A stretch of 64,000 nt of DNA from positions 58,136,872 through 58,200,871 of the forward strand of contig OW121852.1 in assembly GCA_933228895.1 (NCBI GenBank), given 5' to 3'. Both the position numbers and the translations under genes were made by a program. The notes under the pieces are model-generated. The model was not told the origin of the DNA. It made no database searches and was given only the letters and a program-made list of their open reading frames with translations. This stretch comes from Platycnemis pennipes (lineage: Eukaryota > Arthropoda > Insecta > Odonata > Platycnemididae). Of this stretch, positions 1 through 9,132 are shown in pieces (positions within the stretch are counted from its first letter, which is position 1; each line of letters begins with the position of its first letter).

Positions 1-1944
1 CGAGGAGGAAAACTACTAATTTTCCTCGTTCTAGGAACTTAGTACACATACGGTGTAATTGTTTCTTAATGCCTTACTACTCACACATGATCTAATATTT
101 TTTAATACTGAAGAGTCACGTACAATCTCCGTGAGAATCTTTATCCATCAATCGTCAACGGTACCATAAGCTGAGAACTTATTTATATTGAGGACTACAC
201 ATTTGAACTTTTGAAAACTTTACTCAGAAGAGACACGCCCTATTTTCATACGGCTTTAATAAAAACCGTAAAATTTAAAAATTATACAGTTAGTCCGCCT
301 TAAGGACTCAATGACTACCTTGGAAATTTCTGCAGAAATTTTTAATGTAAATAATCTGCAATGTTTCTACGAAGTATATGAATCAATCTGAAAAGCGTCT
401 TACCTTATCCTCCCATTAAACGAGATGTCTTCTACTCAATGACCTTTCTATCCCAGGTACCACCCAGCCACCCAGGCCACAGGTACCACCAGCATATAAA
501 AATTGTTTGACAGCTAATAGTTCAAGCCTTGAGGACCCTCCATATTGGTGAACTACCGGAATACCCAGTCAGTGAAAAAGAGAGACGGTTCAGACTAAAA
601 TCCGTGATAGAATCTGACAAGTGATGAACGTTAAAATTGGGTTTCGGTGGATTCAAAACGTTTCGCTTTTCGACCCATCCAGAGCAAAGCCCACATAAGA
701 GTTAGCAAATTTTCCATCCTGGACCCACGCTGGTCCACGGATGATTCAAAAATCAGTTAGGCCCAGAGCTGGCAAGAAAGTCCAGTAAATAGAGCCACCG
801 CTTAGCGAAATGGGTACTTCATCCGAAAATCATTTTTTAGCATATACCGGGTGGAAGGCATCGGCTTAAAGCGACCGAACCACGTGTGAGGCTTCGCAGA
901 GAGCATTGGCTCCAAAATTAAATGGCGTCCGCCACAGGAACTGAACCGACCAAACTACGCCACCGTAACCAAATATAGGATTCCCGCGTCTAATTCAATC
1001 AAACCGACAATGCTACTCAAGGCCTAAACTACGAGCGCACTCGGTATCGGCTAGTAACAACCGTCAAGTGGTTCGAAGAACGCACCCGAGATTTTCATTT
1101 TAAATTAATTTTAATGAGTCCGCGGGGGCCGAAAGCGATTAGAGGTCTTATTCTTCCCTTCCGCCAATTTAAAAATCACGCGCGGATGAGCGCAATAACT
1201 TTATCTACGATTTCAGACGATGACGCATATGGATCCGTTCTGTATCCTGAAACACACCCCTACAAGCAGGGGATAACATGTTCCCTTGCAGAATATTCTG
1301 GATCCAATTCCACCGTCTTCTGCTTCCTCTCCAGTGGTTTCGTATCGAAGAGAGTTTTGTAATTCTAATTTCCCATCATTTGAATGGCGATAGTGAAGAG
1401 ATGAGATAGAGAAACAGATAAGTAGAAATCCCTCAATAGGGAAGAGATACGATTTTCCTTATATATACCACCTTAAATTCTACTTTTTTTTAAATGCTCC
1501 GACCCTTCAAATCCAAATGTCATCCTTAAATGGCAAGTCGAAACTCAGGTGTCACCAGCCATAATATATTAGTTCCAAGAATTACTGGCATGCCTACTTG
1601 AATGATCATGACAGTTCAATGTATTCAAGTCATTCCCTTAAAGGTCCAAAATGTACGCCGCGATAATACAATCTAGGGAAGGAATTATGATGCACTAATA
1701 AAACAGTGAAGAAGATGGGGTGAAGATGAAAATGATTCTAAGGTCTGGGTTTTATAAAATGTTACATATAACAGGTTATATTCTGTGACACAATTTCATT
1801 GCATGAGAACAGTAATAGATATAATTCGCAGTTACAACTCTTGTCAATTGTCCTATTCACTATTAACCTTTACAAACCTGTAATAGCAGGTAACCAATAT
1901 ATTGACTAAACTTCAGCGTACACTTAAATTTAATGTTAATACAG

Positions 1945-1946
<2 letters not shown>
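1..1946. other. Unassigned AT-rich sequence
   Basis: No protein family, RNA gene or terminal repeat could be recognised here on either strand. The only open frame of note (82 codons at 1114-1362) has no recognisable motif. The part from about 540 to 1100 is less AT-rich than its surroundings but shows no repeat structure that I can see. Confidence 0.4.

Positions 1947-1973
<27 letters not shown>
1947..1973. repeat. (AT)n microsatellite
   Basis: An uninterrupted run of alternating A and T, 27 bases long. It is an ordinary dinucleotide microsatellite and no function is inferred. Confidence 0.95.
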
Positions 1974-1977
<4 letters not shown>

Positions 1978-2163
1978 CGGTTCACTAGCTCAGAGTGATT
2001 TATTTACAACGAATATTCTGTCTAAAATCAACCATATGAACTCATCAGGAATAACTGCAGACTTGAATACATAACATACTTAAAAATTTTACTTTCTGCC
2101 AAACATAGGCTACACAGTAATAATTTCCCTCCATATCGTTTAATCCTTGATATTATTCTACAT

Positions 2164-2215
2164 CAGGGGTGTTCAACCCGCGACTCACATGCCGCAAGCG
2201 GCTCGGTGTTCCATG
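2164..2215 (+). mobile_element. Possible hAT-type element end
   Basis: The stretch starts CAGGGGTGTTCAACCCGCG and continues with a GC-rich inverted motif (GCCGCAAGCGGC). This resembles the ends of hAT-type elements, which often start CAGGGGTG. No matching opposite end was found, perhaps because the piggyBac element at 2330 was inserted into the middle and the far side has decayed. This is resemblance to family ends only; no transposase is seen. Confidence 0.3.
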
Positions 2216-2333
2216 GAGCTCAAAGAGAAAAATTAACACATTTTATTTAACGCTGATATAAAAGCATACCCACGGTTGTTTAATGAGGCCGTTTCTTTAT
2301 CTCCCACAAAGTATTTCGTTTCTTTCTTTTTAA

Positions 2334-2345
2334 CCCTTTCAGTCC
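2334..2345 (+). repeat. Left terminal inverted repeat of piggyBac element
   Basis: CCCTTTCAGTCC follows the TTAA at 2330-2333 directly and matches the inverted right end (6081-6092) at 11 of 12 positions. A CCC start after TTAA is normal for piggyBac ends. Confidence 0.85.
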
Positions 2346-2463
2346 TGAATTTTTTTCGCTCAACAAAAAAATTTTATCATGAGATATTTATAACAACAAA
2401 CATCTCAGAAACATGTAAACAAAGTTTTATCAAAATCTGACAATAATTAAAAAAGTTACGAAA

Positions 2464-2481
2464 TGTACAGTATACTGTACA
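2464..2481. repeat. 18-bp perfect palindrome, copy 1
   Basis: TGTACAGTATACTGTACA is a perfect palindrome about 130 bp inside the left end of the piggyBac element. The same word recurs 15 bp inside the right end and, with one change, in the right part at 5709. The repetition suggests a subterminal binding site for the transposase or a host factor; this is inference. Confidence 0.85.
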
Positions 2482-2769
2482 TTAGGAATCAAGCGTTGCA
2501 AAAGCTAGGAATGTGGGTGTCTTTTTTTAAGGGATTTTTTTATGAACTGATAAAATCTTTTGCAAGGTCTACGTTAATTTATTAATTACAGGATTACAGT
2601 TAAATACAGGTTTTAAAAACAACTTACACTTTTAATAACTTAAGCAATGATTATATTAGCCATTGAAAATTTTGTTAACCCATTTCACAACTATCATAGT
2701 ATTAGGTTTTTATTGATTTCACAACCATTTTAGTGAAAAAGTCACTTCCTTTGAAAAATTTATCTACAT

Positions 2770-3795
2770 TTATTTCCTATGAAAAATAAGAAAAAAAATA
2801 GATCTCTGTTAATACAAAAGTGCATTCCACATTTGTTACAAAATATGTGACCTTTGCTTGCAGCTATTGTTTTTACATCACGTAGCTTCCTTCTTGCCAT
2901 CATGTTCAGTCAAGTGGTCTATGGCATCTAGTTGCACCTCTCTCATTGGCCTTCTTTCAACACATTGCTTTTTTAATGGCCTTGGAGATGCTGCAGGACT
3001 TGAGCTAGGTCATCCTTTTTTGGCGTCGTAGACTTTTTTACCAACCTTCATCAGTCCATCGCCTGCTCTCAGTCTGAATTCCATCAGATCCAAGATTTGA
3101 TCATTTCTTATGCCTTCATTCCTGGCATCTTTCTTGCATTCTAGCCAGCTATTTACTATGGCTATATCAAGGGAATGAAAAATCATCCTGAGTGTCCACT
3201 TTCTTAACCGGATATGGATTCTATATAGAGAAATCAGCTGTACTAAAAGGTAAATTCCCATCATTCCATGATTGTATTTCTTTACAATTTCAGGTCTTGA
3301 TATTTCAATTGATGTTGCCTTTTTTTCCCACCTCTTCACTTTATCTTCAGTACCAATTCCTAAATAGTTAGAGGCCAACATGTCTCCCATATTGTCCATC
3401 CATTTTACAACCACCACATCCCCATCTAAACTGGTTACTTCTTCAGAATACCCTCTCTCTTTTTTCCTGCCATCTTTCTCAGAAATCAATGGAGGGTTAC
3501 CAAAGCTGTTCACACGTAATGTTCCAGCAGAACGTATTTTTCTTTGTTTTAGTGCCTGTAGTAAATTATAGGATGAAAAATAATTATCGTTATAAAGTTC
3601 ATGTCCAAAAGAGGATAATCTTTCACATGAGTGCAACACTCCCAAATTAAAGACATGTGAATAAGGAAACAATTCAGGTATGTAAACTGCAGGTTCTAAT
3701 CCATATAATTCTCGTTGGCTTCTAGATATTTCAGTATTGCTTCCTTGATACAAGAGGAAGTTAGAGTTGTCAGCAGACTTCTCATTTCTCATACT
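2770..3795 (-). pseudogene. piggyBac transposase, C-terminal part (broken)
   Basis: The frame from 3792 down to 3010 (260 codons) belongs to the piggyBac transposase family (DDE_Tnp_1_7), which cuts and pastes DNA at TTAA. Visible family features are the NSNF...YQGSNTEISRS block, the DNYFSSYNLL segment that carries one catalytic aspartate, a VVVVKWMDN strand and the segment KKYNHG. In the family that last segment continues into G-x-D-L-x-D-Q; here it reads GIYLLVQ, so both aspartates are gone. A TGA follows at 3010. Past it, in two frames, lies the usual Cys-rich tail, with a CNKCGMHFC motif near 2815-2850. The N-terminal half is missing upstream, where RTE sequence begins. The protein would be inactive. 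Confidence 0.85.
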
Positions 3796-5605
3796 CTTCT
3801 TAGCACTTCCTCGTTACTTACTCGGTCGATCCATTTAACCTTCAGCATTCTTCTGTAGCACCACATTTCAAATGCTTCCACTCTTCTCTTCTCTGCTGCT
3901 GTCATCGTCCATGCCTCACTGCCGTAAAGAAACATGCTTCAGATGTATGTTCTGATGAACTGTTTCCTTACTTCTACGCTTGTATTTCCTTCTGTAATTA
4001 GATTCTTCTTTTGATAGAATGCCCTCATTGCCTGGACTATTCTAGTAACTATTTCTTTCTTGCTTCGTCCATCATTGATTACACGGCTTCCTAGGTAACA
4101 GAACTCTTTCACCTCTTCAAGATTTTGTCTTCCTAGTTTGACATTGGTTTTGGCCTCTTCTTTGTTGCTGCTCACCAATATCTTAGTCTTCTTCTTATTT
4201 ATCTTCAGCTGATATCTGGCCATAGTCCTTTCCATGGTTGTTAGCATCTTATTCAGCTCCTTCTCTGTCTCTGCTATGAGAGCTATGTCGTCAGCGAATC
4301 GTAGCATACTGATTGTTTCTCCATGGATGTTCACTCCAGAACACTTCTCCTTGACTTCATTTATGGCTCTCTCGATGAAAAATTAAAAATTACGGGAGAC
4401 AGTGCACAGCCTTGTCTCACTCCTTTGCTTATTCTTGCTTCTTCACAGCTGGGTCCAGATTTAATCACAGCTACTTGGTATTTGTACAGACTATGTATAA
4501 TCATTCGGCCATTGTATGACACTCCAATTCCTTTCAGAATTCTAAGCATTAAATCCCAATCCACGTTGTCAAAAGCCTTGTATCTAAATCCACAAATGCA
4601 ATGAAGGTCGGTTTGTTTTTCTCCATTCTCTGCTCTATGAGAAGCCTAAGGGCCAATATTGCTTCCCTTGTACCCTTACTTTTCCTGAATCCGAATTGAA
4701 CTTCATCCAGGAACTCCTTAGCTTTTCGTTCTATTCTTCTGTAGATGATCCTGGTAAGTATCTTCGATACATGTGTCGTCAGGCTTATAGTCCTAAAATT
4801 TTCCGCTCTCTTCTTCTTTGGAATAGGAATGATGATGTTTTTCCCGAAGTCCCTTGGAATTTCTCCTGTTGAATACATGTCGCAAATGGTTTCGTAAAGA
4901 TGAGTTAATGTCTTCTCTCCTGCATTTTTAATTAGTTCTGCAGGAACATCATCAATACCAGAAGCCTTATTCATCCAAAGGTCCCTTACTGCAGCGTCGA
5001 ATTCCGATCTTAATATAGATGCCCCCATATCATTCTTTTCCATTTCGCTTTCCTCTTCAATAGCTTTTGTGCTGAGAATTTTTCCGTTGTATAACTCTAC
5101 CAGGTATTCTTTCCATCTCTTCACTTTGTCCTCGTTTTCAATCAAAATGTCTCCATACTTGTCCTTTATGGCATTGCATCTTGCGCTCCATTCCTTGAAA
5201 TGGTTCCTCACTATCCTGTAAGCAGCTTCTACCTTTCCAAGTGCAAGGTTGCTTTGTACATCTTCCCATAGATTCTTCATCCACATCTCTCTAGCTTTCC
5301 TTGCTTTGCGACTTATTTCGTTCCTTATTCTTTTGTAACAAAGCTGCCGTTCTTTAATTTTCGCATTCTTGTACTTTCTTCTTTCTTCAATGAAGACTTC
5401 CTCCTTGATCCATGGCTTATTCTTAAGAACTTTTCTTCTTCCAAGAACTAACTTTGCGGTTTCTTGTACTCCACATTTAATATTTTCCCAACGCTCTTCC
5501 ACTGATTTCTAATTCAGGTTCTCTCCTATGGTATTTCCCACTGCTTTTTGATATTCCAGCTGATGTTGAGCCTCCTTTAATTTTTCTACTCGCCATATAT
5601 TTTTC
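3795..5605 (-). pseudogene. RTE-type LINE copy inside the piggyBac element
   Basis: This is a reverse transcriptase of the RTE clade on the minus strand. The order is a linker rich in Lys and Glu (5600-5150), an ILRSEFDAAV/ELIKNAGEK block (about 5000), the IIIPIPKKK and RTISL motifs (about 4850-4780), QFGFRKSKGTREAI (about 4690), FVDLD (about 4600), GVRQGCALSP (about 4410), RFADDIALI (about 4300), then the C-terminal YLGSR, FLYGSEAWTMTAAE and MWCYRRM blocks. The frame is broken near 4580 (one extra base between FVDLD and KAFDNV), near 4370 and near 3940. The FADD active site is intact. The copy lacks the endonuclease (5' truncation) and also lacks the last 80 or so residues and the 3' UTR, where piggyBac sequence resumes. 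A missing 3' end is unexpected for target-primed insertion. Confidence 0.8.
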
Positions 5606-5708
5606 TTTGATAAAAATTGAAAAAAAATAAATAATCAAAATATCATGTCTATCTTTCCACAGAAGAAAATTTTTCACATGACACACTTGTGCAACACATA
5701 AGACCCAA

Positions 5709-5726
5709 TGTACAGTATAGTGTACA
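5709..5726. repeat. 18-bp palindrome, copy 2 (one mismatch)
   Basis: TGTACAGTATAGTGTACA differs at one base from the perfect palindrome near both ends of the element. It lies in the predicted first intron of the transposase gene, between exon 1 and the RTE insertion. Confidence 0.75.
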
Positions 5727-5882
5727 TAAAATTTAAAGTGGTAGAATAGAAGTAAATAATCATGCATATATGTTATAAATGCTTCCATATTTAAAGTAAT
5801 TCTTCTTCTTAAGAAAAACATTAAAGTTCATGTTACTTTTAAGGATTTTCTAATACAATTTTAAAATAATTGTAGCACTTAC

Positions 5883-5910
5883 AAGCCAAAGATTTCCTCT
5901 TGTCAGCCAT
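5883..5910 (-). CDS. Predicted first coding exon of piggyBac transposase
   Basis: On the minus strand an ATG at 5910 opens a 28-nt frame reading MADKRKSLA that runs straight into GTAAGT (5882-5877), a consensus 5' splice site. The ATG lies 182 bp inside the right terminal repeat, where a transposase start is expected. A short basic first exon followed by an intron is plausible here, but the acceptor is not identifiable because the RTE copy replaces the sequence downstream. Only transcript data could prove it. Confidence 0.45.
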
Positions 5911-6059
5911 GTTACTTATTTTGACGTTTATTTTCGAAACTATGACACAGACGGCAGTAATTTATATCCATGTACACTAAGTAAACAACAACTTACTAAT
6001 ACAGGAATTTTCAGACGACTGCAACCATTGCAAAGAGAGATATAAACAATTGAAATCAA

Positions 6060-6077
6060 TGTACAGTATACTGTACA
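6060..6077. repeat. 18-bp perfect palindrome, copy 3
   Basis: This is a second exact TGTACAGTATACTGTACA, ending 15 bp inside the right end of the piggyBac element. Compare 2464 and 5709. Confidence 0.85.
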
Positions 6078-6080
6078 AGG

Positions 6081-6092
6081 GGACCGAAAGGG
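6081..6092 (-). repeat. Right terminal inverted repeat of piggyBac element
   Basis: GGACCGAAAGGG abuts TTAA at 6093-6096 and is the reverse complement of the left end with one mismatch. Confidence 0.85.
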
Positions 6093-6096
6093 TTAA

Positions 6097-8825
6097 GGAA
6101 AAAAATAGTGCTGTATGTCATCAATCACCACGTTTTATTAAAAATAAAATGTCATGTTTGAAAAGTGCGGATTAAGGAAATATTTTCACCACTAAACGTC
6201 CCTTAATTGCCTTGTACACCTCCACTCCATAACTTATCGGACTCCACCCCTTTCCCATAAGGCTTTAGTTAGCTTCACGCTCTTCACCGTGGTATTAGCA
6301 ACAAATCTGATGCTGATGGGAAATAAAGAGACAATAGAATGCCCTGTTATCACGCTTGCTATGACGGGTTGTGTGGATATTAAATCGCGCCTAAGTTTTC
6401 ATGGCTAATGAAAAACCTAGAGTGAAAATCAAGTTTACTAATGCAATGTGTCGGACAAGGTTCAAGAGGGTAAAATTAAGACAACTTTATCGCTTTATTA
6501 GGCATTAACCCTCAAAGGGTTGGAGATTTACGTCAGTCATTGCACCTTAGCTTTCAAGGAGCACCATAAAACAAAGCCAGAACAAATTATAGCAAACATA
6601 AAGTAGAATTACATCATTGCACACGTAAGGGTAGTAGCCTACCGAGTAAATGACGGCATTTAACACAAACTTTGAGAATTAGAGAGAGAGAGAAGGGAAG
6701 CCTTGACGGAATTCCTGCAAGAGAAATTTCTAGCCATGCATGAAATACAGCTTGCCGTGAAATTGAGCCCAGCCTAATAGGAGTGAGCGCCGGTCTAAAT
6801 GTCAAAAGCTAAGGGACGAGGACATTCATCCAAGTTTTTCCCCGCATGCTTGGGCTGAAAAATCTTGGGGGACAGCAACGTTCAGCACAATTTTACGCCA
6901 GAATGGGATTTCATCTTCCCCAACTTTTTCCCGTGATGAAATACCTCGACTTCTTTTTACGTGATAATAGTAAAAACAACACTCTGCTCGAGATGTGTGA
7001 TTCCCACGACACAAAGCCACCAAGTAACAAAAAGAAAAAGGTATTGACACCATCATGAAGGAGCCATGGAGCAAATGAAAGTAGAAATACGCATTTGAGT
7101 ACAGTTGTATCTATACAATTTTTGACAGTGCATTTTAATTTCTAGCTAAGGTTTTGGAACATATATGAGTTGACATTATGCAATGTTATTTTTACCAATA
7201 ATTCGGATTTCAAATGCATATCATACCTACTACGGGATAGTTGATAGTAAAATAACCAACAAAGGATGGCAGACTGGACAGGAGCAAATCCAGGGGATGA
7301 AAGGAGGGGGGGGGGGGGTCGCCACCTCAAACAATGATTTCAATAATACATATATACTTTCCATTGAAGGGGTGGGGGTACGGAGGATAAGACTGGTGAT
7401 CACCCCACCCCAAAACCTACGTCTGGGTCCGCCTCTAATAGTAAACGATTCCTTCAACGAGAAAATAGTTTTCTAATCGACATTAAATCAGCCATGAAAT
7501 ATCAAATAATATGATTAACAATTTAGAAACGCTGATGGCTTCAATACCTTCGGAGACGTCTTGCCTGAGCATACCGTCCGCCGCATTATATTTACGCCCG
7601 CAACTTGGTTTTTTCCTCATGATTCCAAGAATATATGTAATTTTAGTGACCAACTAAAATAACTCTTCATTTCAGAACCCAACTCAAGATTACCCGAGCG
7701 TTATACATGAATATGCATATATCTAGGTTCAAGCATTGAAGAAGATACTGGAACAGGAAAGATTTTTCGACAGGTGGAAGTTATGACTTTTGAGATAAAG
7801 GTAATCACATGTTACAAAATTAAACCAAGTTAACAAACCCAAGCTGATAAAATATATCTCCAGAGGATTTTAAAAGCTATCTTCGGAAATAATTCTATGG
7901 AAGTATCTGGATAGAGGCAAATGTACGAACATACGCATTGGGTGGGAATTATATATCGATTAAATTATCTTATAGGTACATTTTATTAGATTAAACATAC
8001 ATACTTTCAAAAACGATTCCCAAAACGTTTGAATGAATAAATTTCTGAATCGTCGAATCTCGTTCCGTCGCAGGAAATAAATTAGCCGCAAGGATAAAGG
8101 AAGGCAGATCACTCGGAGAATGACATTATAGGTTACCCACAAGAGAAGCATCCGCCTGCATCTAGGGAGTTACCCCCAAGAAATCACGAAAGAGTGATGA
8201 AAATCGGAGCGTCACCAGAAAATGCGGGCTGACGCTGAAATTTTACAAGTCACCCAAAAAAAAAGAGAATCTCACAGAGCGTTTCTCGGTAGAAAGACTC
8301 ATTCCCAACACGGATTTCTCTCAAGCGAACTTAGACCCCCCACTCTCCACTCAGACACTGTATTCGGTTAACTTTGGCATCCGTCACCGGAATCTCTTGA
8401 CTGCGAAGAAAAAGTAAGTAAAATGCATTTTTACACGATTCTGACGCACGGAAGCCCCAGGCAAATGGCCGCCGGAGGTAAGGATCGACTGCATAATACG
8501 GAGTCACCTTCGGAATAGTTATAATGAGTTCTCTACGAAGTCAAGATACGACGGGACTAACGCATTTCCAAAAGATGAGAACATTGTGGTCGTTTCCGAA
8601 GGAGTCTCATATCGAATATTCCAATATGAAGGGCAATGGTGACCTCGGAAATTTGATAACCAACGTTTTCTCGGCAATTTTTTTACCTTATTTCCGTTTC
8701 TGTGCGCATTCTATTAGTAAAAAATATCGCCATTAAAAATGTCTTCATTAGGCCACCCTAGGCCACGAGAGCAAAGACATACGTCTGCAGGATTAGCTCA
8801 GATTCCTTCAAGAACGACAAGAAAA
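6097..8825. other. Unassigned sequence with a G-run
   Basis: No recognised gene. A run of 13 G at 7306-7318 lies in a G-rich, C-rich patch (about 7280-7436) whose edges form a weak inverted repeat (9 of 14 bases), possibly a very small decayed TIR element. Several short open frames here have no recognisable motif. Confidence 0.4.
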
Positions 8826-8855
8826 ATTCGTTTCCTTGTCAAGAAGGAAACGAAT
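8826..8855. repeat. Perfect 12-bp hairpin
   Basis: ATTCGTTTCCTT (8826-8837) and its exact reverse complement (8844-8855) are separated by six bases. It lies in a 79-codon open frame of unknown nature (8739-8978). No T-run follows, so there is no reason to call it a terminator. Confidence 0.8.
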
Positions 8856-9002
8856 GATAAAAAAGTAGCGAATAGCGCTTATGCAATAACGAAACAATAT
8901 GTAAACTCTCATACAATTAAGATAAGAAATAGTCTTTATCAAAATGAGAAATATGAAGAGGGATGGTTACACCATTGACATATAGACCTAAAATCCAATT
9001 GT

Positions 9003-9132
9003 CATCACTACAACGTAATAGATAAATATAGTAATCTATTGCAAACGGAATTAAATAAGGTTTGCATCACTAAAACGCAATATATAAATATAGTTATTTA
9101 TTGCAAACCGTACTAAGTAAGGTTCGCATCAC
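9003..9132. repeat. 62-bp tandem repeat, about 2.1 units
   Basis: The word CATCAC recurs at 9003, 9065 and 9127, exactly 62 bp apart. Between them two diverged units share the blocks AATATAG, CTATTGCAAAC/TTATTGCAAAC and TAAGG. It is a short local tandem duplication. Confidence 0.8.

Larger units (their letters stand above)
2330..6096 (-). mobile_element. piggyBac-type DNA transposon, both ends present
   Basis: TTAA stands at both edges (2330-2333 and 6093-6096), the target duplication of the piggyBac superfamily. Inside them are 12-bp terminal inverted repeats with one mismatch, CCCTTTCAGTCC at 2334-2345 and CCCTTTCGGTCC read inward from 6092. The transposase reads leftwards on the minus strand. 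A short predicted first exon lies near the right end and the catalytic/C-terminal part at about 2770-3795. An 18-bp palindrome occurs once near the left end and twice in the right part. The middle (about 3795-5605) is an RTE retrotransposon copy, and the N-terminal half of the transposase is not visible, so the insertion came with a deletion or most of the exon has decayed. The element cannot move by itself. Confidence 0.85.

Noticed and set aside
7280..7436. Small MITE with AGGAGCAAATCCAG-type ends
   Set aside because: Only 9 of 14 end bases pair and no target duplication is seen; mentioned only under the unassigned stretch.
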